DNA of 64,000 nt from Allodiplogaster sudhausi (lineage: Eukaryota > Nematoda > Chromadorea > Rhabditida > Diplogasteridae): the NCBI GenBank assembly GCA_945643635.1, contig CALZFC010000270.1, positions 270,001-334,000 on the forward strand, read 5' to 3'. The notes under the pieces are model-generated. The model saw only the letters and a program-made list of their open reading frames with translations, searched no databases and was not told the DNA's origin. Position numbers and translations under genes: made by a program. Shown here one piece after another: positions 57,901-64,000 of the stretch (positions are counted from its first letter, which is position 1; every line of letters starts with the position of its first letter).

Positions 57901-60900
57901 GCATTCATTCAAACTGTTTCTGTATAAATGATTCGTCGGATACTTCCTTTAAGAGAGCCTCTCTGTAAGACTCAAGGAGGCTTACATACACAGCGTTTTG
58001 CCTAGTAGCATCGGGTCATTTTTCCTTGGCCGTTAAATGGAATAAAAAAACCGCGCATCGCGACCGCAACGCCTCAAAAATCAGTTCATTTTTATTTTGG
58101 TGCGAACATAATCCACGAACATCGGCCGTAAATTGGTGTAATATGTCCGTAGATTAGTAAAACATCAGATGCTCCTCAAAGTACTGGGGACAAAACGCTG
58201 TGTACATAGGCGCCTGCCCCGGGGAATTTTTGTTTTCTTTTACTTTGAAAACTTTACCAGTCTGTTCATAACATCTAGTGTTCATAAAGAAATATATTTT
58301 TTCAGAAATTTTGAAAAATTTTATTTTTTTTCTCTTAGTTATAAGTAAAAACGTTAAAAAAATTGTAAGGCCATATCTAACGTTATACTTAATATTTTTC
58401 GAAAATCTTTTCACTGTTCGATTCCTTATTTAAAAATACACAACAAAGTCCCAGATGACTGTTTTCGAAAAATTAAAATTTTTATGACTTTTGTGCAATT
58501 TAATTTTTTGAAATATGGTTTTTAGCTAATAACTTTTTTTATTATTATGACTTGCAAAAAACTGAATCTTCGATAAGAAAGAGGAGGAAAAACTACATAT
58601 AATACATCTCTACGAGGAAAAATCTCGGATACACTTTTTGGGTATCTGCATTTGAATAAGTGTTTCTAAGCAAATTTCGGTTTTGGCCACAAACCACAAT
58701 TTCATTCAAACGTCTTCAATTTTAAAAAGAAATAGTCCATTCGATGTGATTTTTTATGCTCTTTAAAATGGTATATACTTTGTTCGCAAAAGAAATTAGT
58801 CTAAAGGCCTAAAATTGACTTTTTGTGTTTTAGGCCTATTTCTGGTGTTAAAATACTCATTCTTTGCACGATTAATGGATCTTGTAGGCTGATTTTCCAT
58901 ATAATATTTACACTGCGAGAAAGAGCAGCTAAACCTGAGTCGGATACAGCTTTAAGATTAAAATCTGAGGATACACTTCTTGGGAATATGTACTTGAATA
59001 CTGACTGTTGAAGGCGATATTCCTGACTATTTTTTAGAAAATATTTTAAAATTGTTCTTTTGAAGCATCTAGCTCGGAATTATGGGTAATCCAGAATTCT
59101 TTGAAATTCTTTTACGACATGACACTCAAAAGTACTTCAAAATTCAGGAAATCACATTTTTACCAGTATAGGTGCTGAAATAAATGTACGAAAACTCCTT
59201 CGAAGCCAACTAAAAGGTCATTAGTGAGACGGCTTGCCAAAAAGGACATAACCATTCGAAAGAGCAGATACTTTTGCATAATATATCCACAGATGAAAGA
59301 GCAAAATATGTACATGTTTCAGAAATCTTGATATTGGAAAAATATCGACGACATGTTTCGACTAATTTGAGCAGTTCGCGAAAAACGGTACCAATGGAAA
59401 TTATGTTCTGAAAATTGTACCATATGGTTTTTTGAGACGAGAAACATGAATTCGATCTCAATTTTCTACTTTTGTGCACCATCCATGGTACTTTGATCGA
59501 AATATAATTTTTCCGCATATAACATTTCATTCTTTTTTTTCCCAATATCAAGATTTCTGAAACATGTACATATTTTGCTCTTTCATCTGTGCATATATTA
59601 TGCAAAAGTCTCTGTTCTTTCGAATGGTTATGTCCTTTTTGGCAAGCCGTCTCAAAAATGACCTTTTAGTTGGCTTCGAAGGAGTTTTCGTACATTTATT
59701 TCAGCACCTATGCTGGTAAAAATGTGATTTCCTGAATTTTGAAGTACTTTTGAGTATCTATGGAAAATCATCCTACAAGATCCATTAATCGTGCAAAGAA
59801 TGAGTATTTTAACACCAGAAATGGGCCTAAAACACAAAAAGTCAATTTTAGGCCTTTAGACTAATTTCTTTTGCGAACAAAGTATATACCATTTTAAAGA
59901 GCATAAAAAATCACATCGAATGGAATATTTCGTTCTTCAATAGATGAAGGTTGAATGAGATTATGGTTTGTGGCCAAAACCGAAATTTGCTTAGAAACAC
60001 TTATTCAAATGCAGATACCCAAAAAGTGTATCCGAGATTTTTCCTCGTAGAGATGTATTATATGTAGTTTTTCCTCCTCTTTCTTATGGAAGATTCAGTT
60101 TTTTGCAAGTCATAATAATAAAAAAAGGTTATTAGCTAAAAACCATATTTAAAAAAATTAAATTGCACAAAAGTCATAAAAATTTTAATTTTTCGAAAAC
60201 AGTCATCTGGGACTTTTTTGTGTATTTTTAAATAAGGAATCGAATAGTGAAATGATTTTCGAAAAATATTAAGTATAACGTTAGATATGGCCTTCCAAAT
60301 TTTTTTAACGTTTTTACTTATAACTAAGAGAAAAATTTTTTCAAACTTTCTGAAAAAATATATTTCTTTATGAACATTAGATGTGTCCCTCATAAAGTTT
60401 TCAAAGTAAAAGAAAACAAAAATTCCCCGGGGCAGACGCTCCTTGACCCTTACAGAGGGGCTCTCTTAAGCGGTTAGGCCTATGGTAAATTAAATTCGCA
60501 AGGCTGTGCAAGGTGGTGGCTTGGATTCTCTTTGCTATGACTTATTGTTTCTTTTTATTTATTTATTAATATATTTTTTAAAATAAACATATCATATGTT
60601 CCTTAAAATTGTTCACACTTGGATGACTCGAAGAACAGTCAAGAGCGGGAGGCCGAGATGCGCGGCAAAGGGCATTGCGCCCGTTGAAGCGGCCGAAACG
60701 AGACCGGCGATGAAGAAGGGCCAGCTAGGGAGGAGAGGGAGAGAGAAGAGAGAAAGAGTGATAGGTCATAGAAAGAGAAAGAGAACAGAGAGAGAAGAGA
60801 GAGGGAGAGAGAGAGAGAGAAGAGAAGAGATCTGATAAAGCTCAAACCGAGCGCCCCATCGTGCGTAGCAGTAGTTGATCGGGAAGGTGCCGACGATTGT

Positions 60901-61468
60901 TCCTCAAGCACATATATTTTTTTAAACAATATTTTTTTCGATTCCGCAAAAAAAAACATTTTTTAAAAAATAAATTAGGCAACAAAAAGGGAATTTTGAA
61001 AATTCTTGTAGCAAGAGAAAATAAAATATATAACAAAAAAAACTATACGTTTTTTTTTCCAAAAGAAACCGATCGCAACTGCCCAGATGACGATGCTCTT
61101 CTCGGTCGGCGTGTAATCGTAGCGTTGCCGTGCTGTCTAATGATCGTTTTCATTCCTAATTTCTCTCTCTCTCTTTTCTCTCTCTCTCTCCCTCTCTTTC
61201 TCGTTCTCTCTCTCTTTCTCGTTCTCTCTCTCTCCCTCTCTCTCTCTCTCTCCCCAACCCCATTGCCATGCTCGATGACGTCCGTCTTGTCCTCCGTCAT
61301 GCAGATGAAAGTAAAGTTGATTATGATGTAATTCGCTCCAATCATCGTCAAGCACGCGACTCCCAGCAAAAGAATCACGTATCGATAGCCATCGCAGAAG
61401 AGGGAAGACGGCAGATGGCCAGAAGGGGAGGAGGAGGGAGAAGAAGAAGACTTCTTCTTCTCGGTCAT
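54985..61468 (-). CDS. SLC17-like (sialin/VGLUT-type) MFS anion transporter
   Basis: Thirteen exons on the minus strand. Start MTEKKKSSSSPSSSPSGH at 61468, then GYRYVILLLGVACLTMIGAN; IVIWAVAIGF (about 61138-61066); TIVGTFPINYCYARWGARFE (60905-60842); WPFFIAGLVSAASTGAMPFA (60725-60625); ILCVRWAPLSQTAVFIGFLT (about 57620-57465, matching the SLC17 signature RWAPP-ER); LLGWRAAFYFFAALTLFFF (57155-57070); FFYSDDPQTHQSVSGKELER (56960-56835, the typical central loop); LVSLIILYTYAPVYISK; LGYSVTTTAALASLGPILNF; MVIFNTVAVGLSG; AYAMMGFNCGGFYKCGTLVS (55870-55740); AFGWRDIFMLNCALMIVV (about 55560-55375); final FLFYAVCTDQPPSSHELRD, stop at 54985. Family members carry phosphate, acidic sugars or glutamate across plasma or vesicle membranes; the substrate here is unknown. 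One ~3-kb intron (57625-60620) is loaded with repeats. Confidence 0.75.
55622..55730 (-). repeat. tRNA-like/SINE-like copy in SLC17 intron
   Basis: On the minus strand it contains AGCCGACTCATGAGTAGATG followed by a B box GGGTTCGAACCC, matching the 3' half of the element at 8317-8388. A ~25-bp extra segment separates two copies of the word AGCC. No cloverleaf is apparent. Confidence 0.5.
57673..57954. mobile_element. MITE family 1, independent copy
   Basis: ~280 bp. The left end CTTAAAGAAGGTATCCGGGG and right end, inverted, CTTAAAGGAAGTATCCGACG form the TIR. It shares ATCCAGAAAG, TTGAGCGA and GCCCTCCTATTT with the copy at 4990-5265. Located in the large SLC17 intron. Confidence 0.65.
58030..58165. 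repeat. dispersed GCGCATCGCGACCGC repeat, independent copy
   Basis: Contains ACCGCGCATCGCGACCGCAA, ATCAGTTCA, CGGCCGTAAATTGG and TATGTCCGTA in the same order as the copy mirrored at 25265-25411. Located between MITE family 1 and the foldback element. Confidence 0.6.
58207..60447. mobile_element. 2.2-kb foldback element (long inverted repeats)
   Basis: Arms of about 0.9-1.1 kb are reverse complements: the left outer end with GCCCCGGGGAATTTTTGTTT pairs with AAAACAAAAATTCCCCGGGG at 60412-60432. The centre is around 59340-59540. The left arm has a ~221-bp insertion (58903-59124) absent from the right. The arms are about 95% alike by eye, so this is older than the 8-9-kb palindromes. No credible coding region. 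It resembles foldback-type or very long TIR non-autonomous elements. It lies in the large SLC17 intron, with the host exons intact on both sides. Confidence 0.75.
60740..60833 (+). repeat. GA microsatellite in SLC17 intron
   Basis: GAGA-rich tract between two SLC17-like exons; pyrimidine on the coding strand. Confidence 0.8.
61155..61256 (+). repeat. CT microsatellite in SLC17 intron 1
   Basis: TCTC tract just downstream of the first exon of the minus-strand SLC17-like gene. Here the coding strand is purine-rich, opposite to most other tracts. Confidence 0.85.
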
Positions 61469-63559
61469 ACTCTTTTGAGAACTGTAAATATACATACATG
61501 TTTATGTATCTTTTTAAGGGTATATAATTTGTAAAAGTCAAAGTATAATTCAAAAAAATTTTTTTACTAGAGCTAATCTAAAGCGAAATGCAAAAAATGA
61601 GAAAATAAAAGTAAATTTTGACTACTGTAACTGTGAAAAGATGTTGGTTAAAAAAAGTTTATTTTTTTCTGATAATGACATCTGACACAAAAAAGTTGGA
61701 TATAAACAATATGAATATAAACAATAAACAATATGACATGGTTGCAAATGAGTTCTTCACATTGAAGAGGCAATTGTTTTTGATCGGTAAATTCAAAATG
61801 CACTGAAGGAAGCGTTGTATAGTACGCTTCTTATGGGACAAGAATTCCTGATAGGGTCAAAGAATGTTTCTGTGGGAGTGGAAGGGAGAGGAATCAGAAT
61901 AAAGGTAATAGCGAAAGCGAACTGGAGAGCACGAACGGAGATGATAGAGAGAGAGAGACTTACAACGTAAGAGAGAGTGAGAGAGCAGGATAGGTAGAGA
62001 AAGAACGAGCTAAGTACATAGGTAAAAAGGTAAAAGAAATAGAGATAGAGTGAGAGAGGGAGAGAGAGAGAGAGAGAGTGCTAACTACAATGCCGAAGCG
62101 TTGATGGGGAACTGGATCGTGCAGATACAGGAACTGAGAGTTCCCGACACACCGAGAAGAGAAGGAAACAAAAATACGCCCAGCTTAATCTGTAAAGTTG
62201 TCTTTAATTTGTGTATGTTTCTTCCAGTTAAAATATTCCGTTCTCTTTGGATCATCTTTGAGCACTGAACTGTCGGGTTGTTTTACAACAGAAAAAAAGA
62301 AATAAACCGGAAGAACTCTCATTCTTGTGTCATGAGATTTCTCACTAAATGATCGAGAAAAAAAGAATTATGGTCTCTCACTGAGACTGGAAATCCGGCG
62401 AAGAATTTATTACGGACATAGCCCGGTGTTTGTGATGGCTGCTGTTTTCACTGCTCTCAGTGTCATTATTCTCTTCCTCAATTTCGGATATCCATGAGCA
62501 AACTTCGAAACAAAAGCAAGTTTTCCATGTATTCAAGAAATACCTGAAGATTATTCTGCAAATATTCCAATAAAAAAACCTAGCAGACAAAAACCATTAA
62601 ATCACTACATTTCAAGCCGACTTACTTTGTACTTCCTATGCATATATCTGTCTGTGCATTTGTCTTATCTACATAGTTTTAGCAACTCAGAACGGAGAGC
62701 ACTTTTCCGTGTCATTTCAGCGAGATTTCTCGCTTTTTGATCCTTTATCGTCGCACGATTGACAAGTTCGCTAATCACACGAAAACATTGTTACGGCTGA
62801 CGTCCTTTGCTCGTTCAACGGCCAAGGCCGCCTTTATCTCTGGTCTCTGTGCCACATGATTTTATTCGCGCTCTCTCTCACTCTCTCACTCTCTCTCTCT
62901 CTCAAACCCTCTCTCTTTCTCTTTGTCTCTCGTTTGCTCCCTTTCCCTCTCTCTCTCGCTCTTTCGCTCCTCTCTCTATCTTTCTCTCGCCTTTTTCACT
63001 CTCTTCTTCTTCCTCTCTCTCGCTCTCCATTCTTTTTCATCAACATTCCATGTCTCATCGCCCAAATGCTGATCAGATACAAATTGCACACGAAGACGCA
63101 ACATTCTCTCCCCTCGAGGAACAGGGCAACCATGGCAAAAAGAAATAGGAAGACTAATGAACTGGCGGCGCTGCTCCTTTCAACTCATCAGCAAGAAGAA
63201 CAAGAAGAAGCTGTGGAGAAAGATTGTAGAGATTTTTTTAAGATTCGGATAGGCAGTTGACAATTAATGGACCGAGGAGTAAGAGAGAGGGGGAGAGAGA
63301 GAGACTGAGAAAAAAATGAGAGAGGGAACTGAGAATGAAAGAGAGAAAGAGCGAGAGAAAGAGAGGGAGAGACAGAGAGAGGGAGAGATTGTTTCGACAA
63401 ATTGCTTCACTGATTGCCAGAGGCAGCTTCATTCCTCCACCTCGAATGTTCTAGTCTTTCCCCTCTCGATCCCAGAACAAACTAGCCTATGCTCCCTTTG
63501 AAAGCCATAATCGCAAATGGTTATGGCTCCTAGGTATTTTCAGGAATCTCACAATCAGA
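61469..63559. other. intergenic region between SLC17-like and TTL genes
   Basis: It holds GA tracts (61940-62080 and 63280-63390) and CT tracts (62860-63030). A minus frame at 62590-62380 (containing SEIEEENNDTESSENSSHH, stop) and one at about 62195-62090 (GVFLFPSLLGVSGTLSS) resemble exons with acceptors, but no family is recognised and they may be chance. Confidence 0.35.
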
Positions 63560-63794
63560 ATGCTAATTGCGCCAATAATCTTCGTTCTTTTCCTCGTGTT
63601 CGCAAGAGCAGAGAAGGCTGCTATTACTGTGAAAGGTAGGCTAAGTAATGTAAAACTTAATGCTATTTTTAAATAAGTTAATATTTAAAAAATCCCGCTG
63701 ATCCCTGATTCAGGCGTGGTTCTCTGTCAAGGCAAGGAGGTGCGCGGCGTTTTTGTCGAGCTCTTCGAACAGGACATGAGCATAACATCTAAGA
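63560..63794 (+). CDS. transthyretin-like (TTL) family secreted protein, 5' end
   Basis: Exon 1 (63560-63635) encodes MLIAPIIFVLFLVFARAEKA, a clear signal peptide with cleavage likely after ARA, then AITVK. Exon 2 (63714-63794) reads GVVLCQGKEVRGVFVELFEQ, matching the start of nematode TTL domains (V-KG-L-C-xxxP-xx-V-V-L-xExD). The donor GTATCTC at 63795 leads into a CT-filled intron and the remaining exons lie beyond the window. TTL proteins are a large nematode family of secreted beta-sandwich proteins; the function of this member is unknown. Confidence 0.8.
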
Positions 63795-63799
63795 GTATC

Positions 63800-63883
63800 T
63801 CCCTTTCCGTCGTCTCTCTCTTTCTCAGCTTTCATCTCTCTCTTTCTCTCTCTCTCTATTTCTTACCTCTCTCTCTATCTCTA

Positions 63884-63922
<39 letters not shown>

Positions 63923-64000
63923 CTGCCCTCTTTCTCTTCAGTACATCTCTCGCTCTCTTCCTCTCTCACTTTCTCTCTCGCTCCCTCTCTGTCTCCACTT
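63800..64000 (+). repeat. CT microsatellite in TTL intron, to window end
   Basis: TCTC tract with a pure run near 63890-63918, continuing to the right edge. Confidence 0.85.

Overview
The window is eukaryotic and almost certainly from a nematode. The evidence is a tract of about eight TTAGGC-type telomere repeats at 22310-22357, short GT-AG introns with T/C-rich acceptors, a secreted transthyretin-like (TTL) gene at the right edge, and small multi-exon metazoan genes (HIG1-domain, SLC17-like, SLC22-like, TPR protein). Exons were joined by eye using splice consensus and phase, so gene models are approximate.

Layout, left to right: (1) 1-1768 unique: 3' part of a minus-strand HIG1-domain gene. 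(2) 1769-9820, block A: HIG1 exon 1 (minus) and, divergently, a plus-strand TPR gene with a CHAT-like end, cut inside its terminal exons. (3) 9820-13638 and 13639-17582, blocks B1 and B2: two head-to-head truncated pieces of a DNA transposon locus. (4) 17582-22357: a satellite-rich cassette bounded on both sides by telomere repeats in the same orientation. It holds an inverted pair of 73-bp repeat arrays around a ~30-bp minisatellite, then a 1.2-kb unit repeated twice. (5) 22358-31482: the 3' end of the TPR gene followed by block A inverted, giving a complete minus-strand TPR gene. (6) 31481-50790: a second palindrome with 9.2-kb arms around an 866-bp spacer. Each arm carries a ~6.2-kb TIR transposon with a Tnp2-like transposase, plus the 3' half of an SLC22-like gene. 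(7) 50791-64000 unique: 5' half of the SLC22-like gene, a 13-exon SLC17-like gene with a 2.2-kb foldback element in an intron, and the start of a TTL gene.

The conspicuous signal is structural. Three nested or adjacent inverted duplications (8-9 kb arms, near-identical), junctions with 0-2 bp of shared sequence, and telomere repeats at a truncated transposon end together look like a telomere fusion followed by fold-back or breakage-fusion-bridge rearrangement. The telomere-flanked cassette resembles recombination-type (ALT/Y'-like) chromosome-end units. An assembly or amplification chimera is the main alternative.

The duplications have functional consequences. The left TPR copy has lost its last exons and gained a new 33-residue tail. 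The right HIG1 copy is reduced to exon 1, facing an orphan SLC22 3' end. The right-hand SLC22, SLC17 and TTL genes look intact. At least four short TIR/hairpin repeat families and a tRNA-like repeat recur in introns.
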